From assembly GCF_011075055.1 (NCBI RefSeq), contig NW_025401140.1:158776-222775 (forward strand): a stretch of DNA of 64,000 nt. Reading direction: 5' to 3'. Below are positions 23,751-35,943 of the stretch, piece by piece. Origin of the DNA: Mangifera indica (taxonomy: Eukaryota; Streptophyta; Magnoliopsida; Sapindales; Anacardiaceae). The translations under genes and the position numbers were made by a program. The notes below the pieces were generated by a model. The model did not search any database. It was not told the origin of the DNA and saw only the letters and a list, made by a program, of their open reading frames with translations. Position 1 is the first letter of the stretch, and every line of letters starts with the position of its first letter.

Positions 23751-24382
23751 TTAGGAGGATTTGATCGGTTAAGCGACTTAAACTCTTAAGACAAGTTTTG
23801 GGTTGGTTCTGATATGCTTTCCTACCCTCCACTTTTGATGTTGCGCCCTCTTCTCTTGGCCTGGCGCCCCTGTTGCCTAAGAAGCATAGAAACACACAGG
23901 AGTGTGCGTTTCCATGAATTTGAAACGTTTTGATTTTTGAAAAGACCCGAAACTGGTATGAAACTTTTTGGGGCCATTTTGGTAATTTTAAATAAAAGGG
24001 AAACACATTTCTTTAACAGAAACAGTTTCCTATACATAAAAGAGGAACAAATTCGCTTCTTTTTATTCTGAAAGTGAATGACTCTAACCTATTATCTTCT
24101 CTTTTTTGCTATCAATCTACTAGACATCTTCTTCTTCTCCTAACAATGGCTAATTGGGTTTGTATTAACTCTTTTTTCTCCCTCTTATTAATTCACATAA
24201 ACTGAAAGAAAGAAAACTCATATAAACTATACAAACAAGTGTGCGTTTTTCTTATATTTTATGATACAAATTATTTTATATGGTTCTAACGCATTTATAT
24301 GCATCTCTACTTCTAAGATTAATTTTTTTTTGAAAAATATATATTAATTTATTATACAAGACTTTAATTAATGAATAATTCC
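23751..24382. other. Repeat-derived sequence, no gene seen
   Basis: The minus-strand frames at about 23716-24037 have some protein-like composition but no recognisable family. TATACATAAAAGAGG at about 24030 followed by a T/C-rich stretch resembles a promoter or LTR region. I cannot assign it. Confidence 0.35.
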
Positions 24383-25010
24383 CTGTCAATGCATGTTTCT
24401 GCTTGGTGTGTCAGTTTTCAGGATTTTGCCAAGATTTTTATTTTATTATAAAATATATATTAAATTATTATATATATACTCCCATATGCCTATTTTATTC
24501 TCAAAAATTTTAATTTATTATAAAATATACATTAAATCATTCTGTCAATGCATGATTCTTCCAAAGGTGTCAGTTTTCCAAGATTTTTATTTTATTATAA
24601 AATATATATTAAATTATTATATATATACTCCCGTATGCCTATTTTATTCTCAAATATTTTAATTTATTATAAAATATACATTAAATCATTCTGTCAATGC
24701 ATGCTTCTTCGAAGGTGTGTCAGTTTTTCAAGATTTTCCAAGATTTTTTTATTATAAAATATATATTAAATTATTATATATATACTCCCATGTGCCTATT
24801 TTATTCTCAAAAATTTTAATTTATTATAAAATATATATTAAATCATTAAATCATTCTCTCAATGCATCCTTTCTTCCAGACGTGTTTACATTTGAATTCT
24901 AATTTATTATAAAATATATATTAAATTATTATATATATACTCCCATCCAAGATTTTAATTTATTGTAAAATATATATTAAAATATTAAATTATTATATAT
25001 GCTTTATTCC
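24383..25010. repeat. ~155-bp tandem repeat, four units
   Basis: Units start at CTGTCAATGCATG-like words near 24383, 24542, 24691 and 24856, spaced 149-165 bases. Each contains TTATTATAAAATATA, a TATATATACTCCCAT block, CCTATTTTATTCTC and a second TTATTATAAAATATA. The fourth unit is degenerate and fades by about 25010. The three overlapping open frames along it repeat the same Ile/Tyr-rich peptide and are not genes. Confidence 0.85.
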
Positions 25011-26765
25011 CCTGAAAAAATATATATATATGTATATGTATATGTATTTATATTAATGCAATTTGATTGCAATTCATGTAAGTTATTTATGAAAAAAATT
25101 TATAATTATAATCTCTAATTTATTTTATTAATAATTATTGAATATTTGATTTTACATAATTTAACCGAATAATTTTATAGTCTGTAATTTAAGGAAATAA
25201 AATACTGTTGTGATATTTTTGTTTAAGGTTTGAGATGTGTGATATATTTGTATACACATTAAAAAAAGAGGGTAAAAATTTCAATTTCCCATCTCCAAAA
25301 GCATTCCTTTTTCACATCAATATTGAGACTTGTTTAAAGGCCAAATCACTTTAAATTTTTTTTAATAAAAATATTGAAAAAAAAAGGGCTAGCTAATTAA
25401 CATTGTACCCCAAAAGTTCATTAAATAACTTTTATGTCCATAATTTATATTAATTTTAATTAAAAATAAAAAATTACTAATACAAATATAAATTGAGGTG
25501 TCAATAATATATAATTATATATTTATGGTAAATTGTAATTTACTAAAATTTTAGAGATGTTTTAAAATTATAAAAAGTTTGGATTGTCTTCAAAATTTTT
25601 AAATTTTTAATATATTCTTTAGTAGTTTCAAAAATTATAATTACAATCCAAAAGAAATGAATGAAATGTAATAAAGTACGGGTGCAAATGACATATTAAA
25701 ACTATAAATATCTTATGAAAATATATAAAGTAAATATAATAATTTATTAAACAAAATAGGAGGTAATGTCCATTTGACCCTAATAAGTTTTGAAAAATGA
25801 CATTTACACCCAATATAATGATATTTGGATAAAATAATATAAATATACTTTGAGCGTTAAAACTAGCAATTGATTTTAACAAACGGATAAAACATTTTTT
25901 TTTTCAAATAAAAGATGAGAATATGTTATTTCATCGAACCTTTGATGGAAAATATCATTTGGCCTTTTTTAAAATCAAAACTTAATTTATCAACTTAAAT
26001 TCAGGAACAACTAATACCAAAGATCATTTGATATTCTTGTATCCACCAAAAATCTTTGAATAATAGATACTCCATGTGGGAAGTCCTTAGATTATGATTT
26101 CCACATGTATATTGAATACCATGAGTAGATCGATAATTTAATAACTTAGAATCAGGAACAACTCACGCAAAAGATTTTTGTTTACCCCCAGGGTAGTTTG
26201 AGTAAGCATAGGTGGGACTCAAGCAACAAGAGCACATGAATTTGAAATTAGGAAAAGACGTACAAAAACAAACTTTTGACTTAATTATTAAAATGAGGTA
26301 TATTAAGATTAAACTTTTAATTTATTTGTTAAAATAGGTGTATAAATGTTTATTAGATCTGAGACTCTCCCCTACTCGTCGTGGTCAGCTCAAGTTGACT
26401 AGGTTGAAAAGGTCACTCCCAACAAAATGTGAAACTTGATTAGACCTAAAATGAGTAATCCAACTCAAGTAAGGGATTCACATTATTAAAAAATAAATAA
26501 ATCATATAGCGGAAAAGTGATGGGTTCAGGTGGATTAAGATCCAAACCGAGTTGAGCTAAACTAAAGGTCAGTTCAAGCTCGTTTAAGCTACTTTATAAT
26601 ATCATCAAAAAGTTGTCAATAAGATACCAAGTTATTAACTTAGAGCACTAGTTCGAGTTCAACTCATTTAAATCGATTGGTAGATTCAATAATTTGAGTT
26701 AAATTAGTTCAGATTGAATCTACTTCTAATAGAGGATAGACTTTTCCTTGGCCCTACCCTTCACT
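25011..26765. other. Intergenic region upstream of AKR 1
   Basis: No coding support. It includes a TATATG microsatellite at about 25019-25045 and AT-rich low-complexity DNA. From 26340 to 26720 there is a stretch with TTGAGTT/AACTCAA words, typical of a degraded hAT-like repeat also seen near 32240-32570, 36560-36900 and 38310-38980. Confidence 0.45.
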
Positions 26766-26772
26766 TATAAAA
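26766..26772 (+). promoter_or_regulatory. TATA box of AKR 1
   Basis: TATAAAA lies 75 bases before the start codon, preceded by a C-rich stretch and followed by CACACTCCCGAG. The expected transcription start is near 26797. Confidence 0.65.
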
Positions 26773-26846
26773 CCATCACACTCCCGAGTAGAAGCCACAC
26801 TACACCATAAAAGTAATAATATTAGTGACTGAAATAGCCTGAGAAA

Positions 26847-29564
26847 ATGGTGAGCGTTCCAGTCATAACCTTGCCCTCCAATGGCAAAACCCTTCCTCTT
26901 TTAGGCTTCGGCACAGCTGAATATCCATTCAACTCAACCAACTCGGTAAAAGAATCAACTCTCTATGCTATTAAACTCGGCTACAGACATTTTGATACAG
27001 CTGCACTTTACCTCTGCGAGCAGCCTCTTGGTGAAGCCATAGCCGACGCTTTACGCCTTGGCCTTATAAAGTCTCGCGATGAGCTTTTCATCACTTCCAA
27101 GCTGTGGCTGAACAATGCCCATGGTCACCTTGTCGTCCCCGCACTGCAAAACACTCTCAAGTAACGTAGCCATTAAACGACCCAACTTTATTTCTTTTCT
27201 ATAAAAAGCATCTAACTTTCAATAGTGAAAGTTTTGTTCGAAAATCTGAAAGTTTGATTCATTTGGTGATCATTTCTTAAATTTCTATCCCTTCGATAGA
27301 AAACCCGATTTGTAATCAATATTTTGTTGAATACAGGAATCTCGGATTGGAGTACCTTGATCTCTATCTTATTCATTATCCCTTAAGCTTGAGGCCTGGC
27401 TCAGATTCAAGCCTTTCAATGAAGAAAGAGGATATCATCAAAATGGACTTTGAGTCTGTTTGGGGAGCCATGGAGGAATGCCAAAAGCTTGGTCTTACAA
27501 AATCCATAGGAGTCAGCAACTTTTCCTGCAAGAAGCTCGAGGAGTTGCTTGCAATTGCGAAGATCCCTCCTGCTGCCAATCAAGTTTGTCAATTCTTTAA
27601 CAGATTTTAATATTGGGATGTTAACACTTGGAGCTACCAAACTTTCAGATTTCCTGCAGAGAGGATTAAACTTTCACTTTCCCTCCGCTTACTTCTGAAA
27701 CAAAAAATAATAATAATAATAATTTTGGTTTTTTAAAAAAAAAAAAACCCTCAAAGTTGAGTTGTTTATCCCTGTATGTTTTTGTTTCTATGAAAGGTGG
27801 AGTTGAACCCAGTTTGGCAACAGAAAAAGCTTAGGAAGTTTTGTGAGGAAAAGGGCATTCATATAACGGCTTACTCGCCATTAGGAGCCAAAGGAGCACT
27901 TTGGGGAACTAACCGAGTCATGGAATCTGAAGTGCTCAAAGAGATTGCAAGTGCCAAAGGGAAGTCAGTCGCTCAGGTACATGATTGAATTTATTTTAAG
28001 TCCCGCCCAAGTTGGGATAACCCAACAACCTCTTTTACGCACACATTAGATTATCGATTCGATACTCCTCATAACTAACTATATCAGGGATAACTAGTTA
28101 CTGGTTGAAGTTCCACATAAATCAGTCACTTATAACGACTTTTGGATAAAATTGTTACAATCATGGTTTGATGATAGAGTTAGGTGTTATTGGTCTCTCC
28201 CAACCCAAAGACTAACTCAAAGGGTGAAAATTTCTCTCCTACTTATAAACGTAGATGACTTAAATTGTGCACAAGACTCCATGCACGTGAAAGCCTCATG
28301 AAAGCAGTCCACTAAAAAGTTGTAAAATAGAGCAAGGAATATTGATCACGAATCTCCAAGTCTTTATGAAATAATTAAAAAATGACAACTTGTTCCTGAA
28401 TATTTGTAATTTAGTCCGGAGAATCTTGATCCCATGTCTCGAAGTCCCTGCCAATTCAAACTGACACCTTGTCCATGAGTTCTTCACATGGGTTGCATAT
28501 ATATTGTTATGGCCTCCATGAGTCCTTCGTATGGGTATATATTTTTTAAGGCCTTCATAAGTGTCTTTCCCACTCAAAAAGCTAGTTCAACGGGTGACTT
28601 GAGTGATCACCACTTATAACAAAACCTCCCCTTAACCAAGCAACCGAATTAAAGAAGACGAAACATTCCCTCAAATGGGCCTCCAGACCAGTATTTCCCC
28701 AGCTAATCAGCAGGAAAGAAGGCGAAACCTTCCCCTAATTAGGCCTCCAAACTGGTAACTCCCTAACCAATCGAGAGTAGGGAAGGCAATACCTTGTTGA
28801 CTCCGCAAAAGTGTTAGGTCTCCTACCCAAAAAAGTAACTCAAAGGGTGATATTATCCCTCACACTTATATACCTACATTCAACTTAATTTCCAATCAAT
28901 GTGGATAAAATCGTCCCTTGAGAGGATAGGTAGGGCAAAAAGGGCCTAAAAAACAGTTTAAAGCTATCCCACCCTAGGGTCCATGTGTTAGAACCCATAA
29001 AAACCACAAAAATAGGGGGTTTTGCAAAATCGTACATTTTGGCCAATTGTGTTCACAGGTTTTGGGAATTCTCAATTAAGTTATCTATATTTACTTATGA
29101 GAGGGTAGATAGGGTGAAAAACAGCATAATATTGGCCTAGCTTTATCCCGAAACTCAAGGTCCATGTGTCATAACCTATAAAATTTGCAAAAATTGGGGT
29201 TTTAGCCAGCTTTACCCGAAAGTTTTAGGGATTGTCAATGGGATTATACACACACACACATATATATATATGCGTGTGTGTGTGTGAGAACATATACAGT
29301 AGCTTATTAATTAACTATTTTAATTTGGTGCATGTGAAGGTTTGTCTTCGATGGGTTTACGAGCAGGGAGTAAGTGTTCTTGTGAAGAGCTTTAACCAAG
29401 AGAGAATGAAAGAGAATCTAGATATATTTGATTGGAAATTAAATCAAGAAGAGCTGGACAAGATAGAACAAATTCCACAAAGCCGAGGAAATCCTGCTGA
29501 GTTTACAGTATCAGAGCAAGGCCCATATAAATCAATCCAGGAGTTCTGGGATGGAGAAATTTAA
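26847..29564 (+). CDS. Aldo-keto reductase, codeinone/methylecgonone-reductase-like (AKR 1)
   Basis: An NADPH-dependent carbonyl reductase of the plant AKR4 type, cytosolic. Four exons join in frame: 26847-27160, 27337-27583, 27797-27976 and 29340-29564, giving 321 aa, the normal length. The catalytic tetrad is present: Asp50 and Tyr55 ([11 protein letters not shown]), Lys85 (ITSKLW) and His118 (LYLIH). [14 protein letters not shown], the family NP-W-QQKKLR motif and a late [12 protein letters not shown] cofactor-binding stretch also fit, and the end (FWDGEI) is typical. Substrate cannot be told; relatives reduce codeinone, methylecgonone, polyketide intermediates or sugars. Intron 3 (1363 bp) contains satellite-like units and a CA/TA/GT microsatellite, and this intron is absent from the paralogue at 37625. 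Confidence 0.93.
28915..29230. repeat. Two diverged satellite monomers inside AKR 1 intron 3
   Basis: Two units about 180 bases apart are anchored by GAGGATAGGTAGGGCAAAAA (about 28921) and GAGGGTAGATAGGGTGAAAA (about 29100). Each continues with a TATCCCRC/TATCCCG block, then GGTCCATGTGTNATAACC, an A-rich stretch and GGGGTTTT. The order and spacing match the array that starts about 500 bp after this gene. Confidence 0.7.
29249..29286. repeat. Compound (CA)n(TA)n(GT)n microsatellite
   Basis: A CA run, a TA run and a GT run follow each other, so the two outer parts are complementary and can pair. It lies in AKR 1 intron 3, about 55 bases before the acceptor. Confidence 0.85.
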
Positions 29565-30082
29565 GCTCATTATCCTACTATTAATGTCATGAAAGCTCCC
29601 TCCAGCTAATAGTCGTTTAAGAAATAAACATCGAATAAGCAATTCAAATTAATTTCCTTTCATGGTCATTCAAAATTATTCATTGTGCTTTGTGATCAAT
29701 TGAAATGGGATGAATGGTTATACAAAAGATCTTTGAGAAATCACAATTTACCGGTACTTTTCATGTAACACCCTTAGACAAATCTTGTGTCTTTAAAACA
29801 CTATGGGATAAGACTATTTAAATAGTTTGTAAGCTCTTAAGTTGTCAAGATACATTTTGGGTTATAAAATTTAAAAACAAAACTGTGATAAATTATGCAT
29901 ACAAAATGAATAATATCTTTATAGTAGTTTTGACTATTGGATTAGAATATTACAAATGATGTCCAAGCCACTCATGTGTCCTTTTAAGCAACGGTGCAAA
30001 CCTCAACATATATAACACTTTTGAGCAAATCTTACATCAGTAAAACATGGAAGATATTTGGTATATATGGGCATCTCACATT
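29565..30082. other. 3' flank of AKR 1
   Basis: Includes an AATAAA-like word near 29622. No other gene is visible. Sequence words near 29790-30030 (e.g. CTTAAGTTGTCAAG, ACCTCAACATAT) look repeat-derived. Confidence 0.4.
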
Positions 30083-33000
30083 GCTTAGAGTTTTTGGGAT
30101 TTCTCTATTTTGGGACCAATTTAGGCATAGTTGACCAATCACATCATCTAACTCTGGCAAAGAGAGGATGGATGGTAAAATAAATGGCTCAAAAACTACC
30201 TATGGTTATCCCACAAAAACAATGTGTGTTATAGTTTATAAAAAAAAATTGTGAAAATTGGGGTTTTTGTATTTGTTTATTTCAAGACTAATATAAGCAC
30301 AAATATCATAGGTGACTAATCACAATATCTATCTCTAGCCAAGAGTCGATGGATGATGCAAAATACAACTCAAGAATTATTGATGGTTATTTTACAAGAA
30401 AAATCATGTGCCTATCCCATAAAAAACCACAAAAACTAGGATTTTTGGGATTTCCCTATTTTGGAAATGAATTAGGGACAAATTTTGCAGGTGATTTATC
30501 ACATCATCTACCTCTGGCCAAGAGAGGATGAATAGTGCAAAAAAAGGATAAAAAAATACCCATGGTTACCCCACAATCAAGGTTCATGTGCTATAACCCA
30601 CAAAAAAAAAAAAAACCAAAAAACTAAAGTTTTTAGGATTTCTCTGTTTTGGGACCGATTAAAGCACAATTATTGTAGATGCACAATCACATCATCTACC
30701 TTTTGCTATGACGACATGGATTGTTCAAAAAAAGGCTTGTTAACTATTGATGGTTATCTTACTAAGAGATCATGTCATCCACCTTTTACCAAGAGGAGAT
30801 GGATGGTGCAAAAAGCACCTTAAAAATAATTGATGGTTATCCCACAAAAAATTCATGGATGGCCTATAAAAAAATTAGTAATGATTAGGGTTTTGGGATT
30901 TTTCCATTTTAGGTTTGACTTAGGCACATATTATGTGAGTGACTATCATATTAGTTACCTTTAGCCAAAAAGGGATGGATGGAGCCAAAAAAGGCACAAA
31001 AATAAATATCGATGGTTATCTTGCTTAAAAAATGTGTATTAACACTCAAATCGCAAAAATAAGGTTTTTAGGAGTTTTTTATTTTGGGAACGATTTAGAC
31101 ATATATTTTGTAGGTGACCGATTTATAGGATTAATTACACAAATTTTAACTTTATATCCATGCAATTAATCAATCAAATATCAACACAGTTATCCAACTC
31201 TATATATATATAGGCTATAGAATACAATAATTAAAAGATTTGAGAATACAGACAAATCTGATATGTCATATTTGATATCGATCTAACTCTAAATTTGATC
31301 GATTATCAATACGTGAAACTAGTCTTCTTACCCAATAACACTCAAAACCAAAATGTGATAACTTGGATATGTATGTATATTGCTTATGTATGTTTTGGGA
31401 AGAGGACCTAGCTTTTTATATAATATGTTGTTGGGTTTTCCCATCAAAAGCCCAATAAATCACAACAATTCATACTTATCACTCAAATCAAAAGGCTCAA
31501 TATAAAGTATACTCAGCTTTTACAATATAACCACATAATGTTCAATAAGCTTATTATGGACTATACATTTACTCGGTTGTGTTATAATCAAATAAAAGCA
31601 TAATCAATGTGTACCCACATAAGAAATTCCAATATGATCACGTTATCTACTGTGACAAAGAGGAGATGAATGTGTACAAAATGGCTCCCATAAAAAAAAC
31701 CATGTGCCATAGCCCAAAAAACAACATAAACTAGAATTTTTGGGATTTCACCATTTTGGGACCAATTTAGGCACAAACTTTGTAGGTAACCGATCACATC
31801 ATCTACCCCTTACCAAGAAGAGATGGATGGTGCAAAAAATGGTTAAAAAACTACCTGTGGTTATCCCACAATCATGACCCATGTGCTATAACCCATAGAA
31901 GAACCTCAAAAATTAGGTTTTTGGGGATTTCTCCATTTTTGGACCTATTTAAGCATCATGTCTTCTACCTTTGGCCAAGAGAGGATGGAAGGTGCAAAAA
32001 AAAAAAAACTCAACAACCATAGCCAATTATTCCAAAAAATGTGTGCTATAGCCATAAAAAAAATACCAAAACTGAGGTTTTTCGAATTTTTCCATTTTGA
32101 GACTAATTTAGGTACAAATATCATAAGTGACCAATCATTTTATATACCTTTGGCTCTGTGAGGATGGATGGTACAAAAAATGGCATGAAAACTATTGATG
32201 GTTATTTTACTAAAAACATTACGAACTATAGCTTACAAAGTAAGGTATGATTTGAGTTGAGTTGAGCTTGAGTTTAACTCATTTGACAGGAGTCAACCTT
32301 GAGTTCGACTCAAGTTTGGGTTTTTAGCTCAATTGATATTAAAATAACATTGTTTTAATGCGTATTGGTCAAAACAACATCGTTTTAGTCTATTTATATC
32401 GAATTTTTCAAGTTCACGAGCTTTACAAGTCAAATACTTTTAAAGCTCGAGCTTGAAAATATTAAATTATCAGGCTTAAGCTCAAGCTTCCTTAAAACCT
32501 AGCTCGTTTTGTGCTCATTCAAATCGAGCTCGAGTTTAAACAAGCTCGATTCAAATCTAGTCCTATTGCAAGGATCACAAAATTGGGGTTCTTGGGATTT
32601 CTTTGTTTTAACAATTTAGACACATATTTCACACATGACTAATCATATGATCCTCCTCTTGTTAAGAAAGGATGGATGGTGCAAAAAATGGCCCAAAAAT
32701 TACCAGTGGTTATCCCACAAAAAAAACCATGTGATAGCCCATAATCATTTTGGGACTGATATAAGTATAGATTTCATAGATGATTGATCACAATATCCAA
32801 CTTTGGCCAAGAGTGGTTGGATGGTGTAAAAAACTTCTTTAAAACAACCAATGGTTATCTCATAAAAAAATCGTACGCCCATAAAAAATCCAAACTAGGA
32901 TTTGAAGCACACATTTAGTAGGTAATTGATCACATCATCTAACTCTAGCTGAAAAAGGATGGACGGTGCTAAAAAAAAAGGATAAAAAACTATTGTGGTT

Positions 33001-33740
33001 ATCCCATGATAGGGTTATGTGCTATAGCCCACAAAAAATTGCAAAAATTAGGGTTTTGGGGATTTCTCTATTTTGGGACTAATTAAGGCACAAATGTAGT
33101 TGGTGACTAATCATGTCATCTACCTCTATTTATGAGGGTATAGGCGGTCCAAAAAAAAACAACTCAAATACTACTATTGAGTATCCTACAAAAAACCACA
33201 TGTTATAGCTCGCAAAAAACCACTAAAATTGGAGTATTTGTGATTTCTCTCCTTTTGAGACCAATTTAGGCACAAATTTTGTAAATGACCAGCCATGTCA
33301 TCCAAATTTTGCTAAAAGGGATTGGATGGTGAAAAAATGACTTGAAAGCTACCAGTGGTTATCTTATAAAAATATTGTGTGCTATAGCACACAAAAAATC
33401 ACAAAAGTTGGTTTTAAGGATATCTTTATTTTAGGATCGATTTAGGTACAAATTCTACAAGTGACCGATTACATAGTCTACCTCTAGCCAAAAGGGGATA
33501 ATGCAAAAAACGACTCAAAAACTATTGATGGTTATCCCATAAAAAATTGTGTGCTATAGCCCATAAATAAATCCCCAAAAACTAGGGTTTTCAGGATTTC
33601 TCTAGTTTGGTACCATTTAGGCATAGATTTCATTGATACCCAATCACATAAGATACCTTTATCCAAGAGGGGTGGATGGTGTAACAAAAGGCTCAAATAG
33701 TGTCAATGATTATCACATGATTAGGTCTCTAGGTCTCATG
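30083..33740. repeat. Satellite-like array, ~180-bp monomer
   Basis: About 17 diverged monomers follow head to tail. The anchor word GAGGATGGATGGTGCAAAAA recurs near 30165, 30347, 30527, 30797, 30975, 31820, 31982, 32160, 32671, 32813, 32953, 33311 and 33668, most often 177-183 bases apart. Around it come CACATCATCTACCT, GGTTATCCCACAA, CATGTGCTATAGCCCATAAA and GGGTTTTTGGGATTTCTC. Some units are short (81-165 bases). The array is broken by unrelated inserts at about 31120-31630 and 32230-32575. No coding frame persists. Confidence 0.85.
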
Positions 33741-33744
33741 TACT

Positions 33745-34825
33745 ATAACTACTATTATATCCTTAGGTATTTTGATGATGTTAAAAACACAAAGTTGAAT
33801 GTTTAACATTATCCAAGGAATGTGTGAAAAATATTACCAAATGGACAAAAATTTAAAAAATATAGAAACAAAGCATGCATGCCCGTGCATCATGCCTACA
33901 CACTCATGTGTTAAGCCAAACACAAAGAGAAGTGACCGTATAGCCTCCGTGTGCTATTTTGAGCAAAGTCAAAGAAGCCAAACTAGATACATGGCCATGT
34001 ATAGGAAAAATTTTGTCGTTTGCATTCCCATTCGATTCCCCATTCAAGTTTATGGAATTTTGGGAGAAAAGGATGGAACAACCATGCTTCATCATAAAAA
34101 GCCTATGCATGCATTTTTAGAGAAGAAAATCCAACCGTTGGAAGCTCTAACCAAAGATTGACCAAGCAAAACAAAGTGAAATTTTAAATGACACACAACT
34201 ATGTGTCTTACCTATTCATGAAGAAAGTGTTGATTTCGAAGCTCAACGGATATATTATCCCAACCAATGGTTACACGAGTCATTCTAACCATTCAAGACT
34301 ATAAATTAAAAACTATTTGATGGAGAATAGGTTAAAGATCATATATATGTAAAATTGTATACTCATTATCTTCTTTAATTTCTCTCACTAGCTCATAATT
34401 CATATTCTTGAGAGATACCTTTTGTGCAAAACTCTTTGTATAAGCCTTGTTAAGGCATTTTACATTCATTGTTTTGTATTCAAATAATCATGGGTGGAAT
34501 CTCAAATAAACTATTACGGTAAATGCAATCTTAGAGAACTAATGTATATGGACAATATTCCAAAAAACTATTTTAAAGATACACTATATTTACGAGCGAA
34601 ACTTTAAACAAGTTGCTTGAAAAAGTGAATATAGGAGGCTTAAAATATAAAGCTCCAAACCACTATAAATTATTGAACATTTTCTTTCCTTGCTCTATTT
34701 ACTTTATGCATGATATTTATGTTACATATTTTTAATAAATTGTTGAGCATTATTAATATTTAATTATTTGAATAAACTTGTTAGACATTGATTTATTTTA
34801 AATATCTTTGTTAAACCAATTTCGC
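33745..34825. mobile_element. Dispersed repeat (family B, copy 2) inserted in the satellite array
   Basis: This runs from TATTTTGATGATGTT (about 33768) to about 34825 and contains AAACCACTATAAATTATT, the inverse of a motif in the copy at 12676. It therefore lies in the opposite orientation. The 120-codon frame at 33799-34161 has no recognisable family and is not conserved in the other copy. The element separates the main array from a final monomer. Confidence 0.5.
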
Positions 34826-34930
34826 TAGGTACCCGATCAAATCATTTACCCCTGCCCATAAAAGGATGGATGGTGAAAGAAAGGGCTTGAAAACTACTGG
34901 TAGTTATCCATTGGGCACATGCACTGCTAG
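34826..34930. repeat. Last, isolated satellite monomer
   Basis: ACCAATTTCGCTAGGTACC, then AAAAGGATGGATGGTGAAAG and a GTAGTTATCC block match the array monomer. It is cut off from the array by the family B insert. Confidence 0.65.
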
Positions 34931-35520
34931 CCTGAAAACATTTATGTTCAATATTATCCAATAAATATATTTAATATTTTAAAATTTTAATTATGTCATG
35001 CTAAAGTCATTGGTCCACCCCACCAGTTGGAACAGTAAACCTGTGGACCAACACTTTGATAAAAACATTAAATTCAAATTAAGGACAGGCAAGTGCAGGT
35101 ACCTAATGTGCTTGTGGCTAATTGTGGTTAAAAATTATCAAGAAGAAAGCAAAGGTCTAGCCTAATGCGCACATACTACTGTTATTTATTGTAGTTTTAA
35201 GTAATAATAAATTATATATATATATTTTAAATATATAAAATAGATATAATTGATATTATTTTATTTTTATATGATTAACATATTATTTATATAGCTATTT
35301 TATATAATTAACATATGTATATTTAATATTGTTCCTTAAGCAATTATATCTGCCGGCTGCAGGTTGCCGGCTGCTCTTTTAAATTCCTCTTGTTAATTAT
35401 TTTACTCTTCTCTTATTGGAGCTATCTAGGAAGTTACAGCTCAATGTTAATTAATTTCTGCCGGAATTTTTGCCCTCTGTGCACACCTATAAAAGAGCAT
35501 TTGGCTCAAGTTTTTGAAGA
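34931..35520. other. Intergenic DNA, no gene seen
   Basis: AT-rich with a short TGCCGGCTGCAGGTTGCCGGCTGC direct-repeat region at about 35350-35375. No coding support. Confidence 0.45.
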
Positions 35521-35943
35521 TTCTCTTAGTAATTTATCTTTTATTTTCTTGTTTGATTTGTCAGTAATAAAATATTACAGTAATCTTTTATTATCAATAC
35601 TGACATGACAGATAATATAGATGGTAATCTGATTACCACTTTCACCTTAGGTATTATAATTATATTATAATTTATTAATTTTTTAAGATAAAAATAAATT
35701 TATTTTTAATTAATATGATAAATAATATAAAAAATATTTAAAAATAATTATATTCAAGGATATTTAAGTAAAATAATTTATTAATAATCTTTTATTACTT
35801 TTAATCAAACACAATAATTATTTATACATATCAAATTTTATCAAATATAGTAATAATTTATACCTAGTAATCTTCTAAATAATCTATCTTCAAGATAATT
35901 TTTTTATTTTGATAATAAAATATTATCCAAATGAAACACCCCC
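35521..35943. mobile_element. MITE (family C, copy 2, left end truncated)
   Basis: It shares GTAATAAAATATTACAGTAATC, the TGACATGACA segment, GATTACCACTTTCACCTTAG and the terminal TAATAAAATATTA(T/C)CCAAA...CCCC with the copy at 23271-23750. The left terminal GGGG segment is missing or strongly changed. Non-coding. Confidence 0.7.

Noticed and set aside
24393..24902. Three overlapping Ile/Tyr-rich plus-strand frames
   Set aside because: They are translations of successive units of the ~155-bp tandem repeat.
33799..34161. 120-codon plus-strand frame
   Set aside because: It lies inside the family B repeat, is not kept in the other copy and has no recognisable motif.
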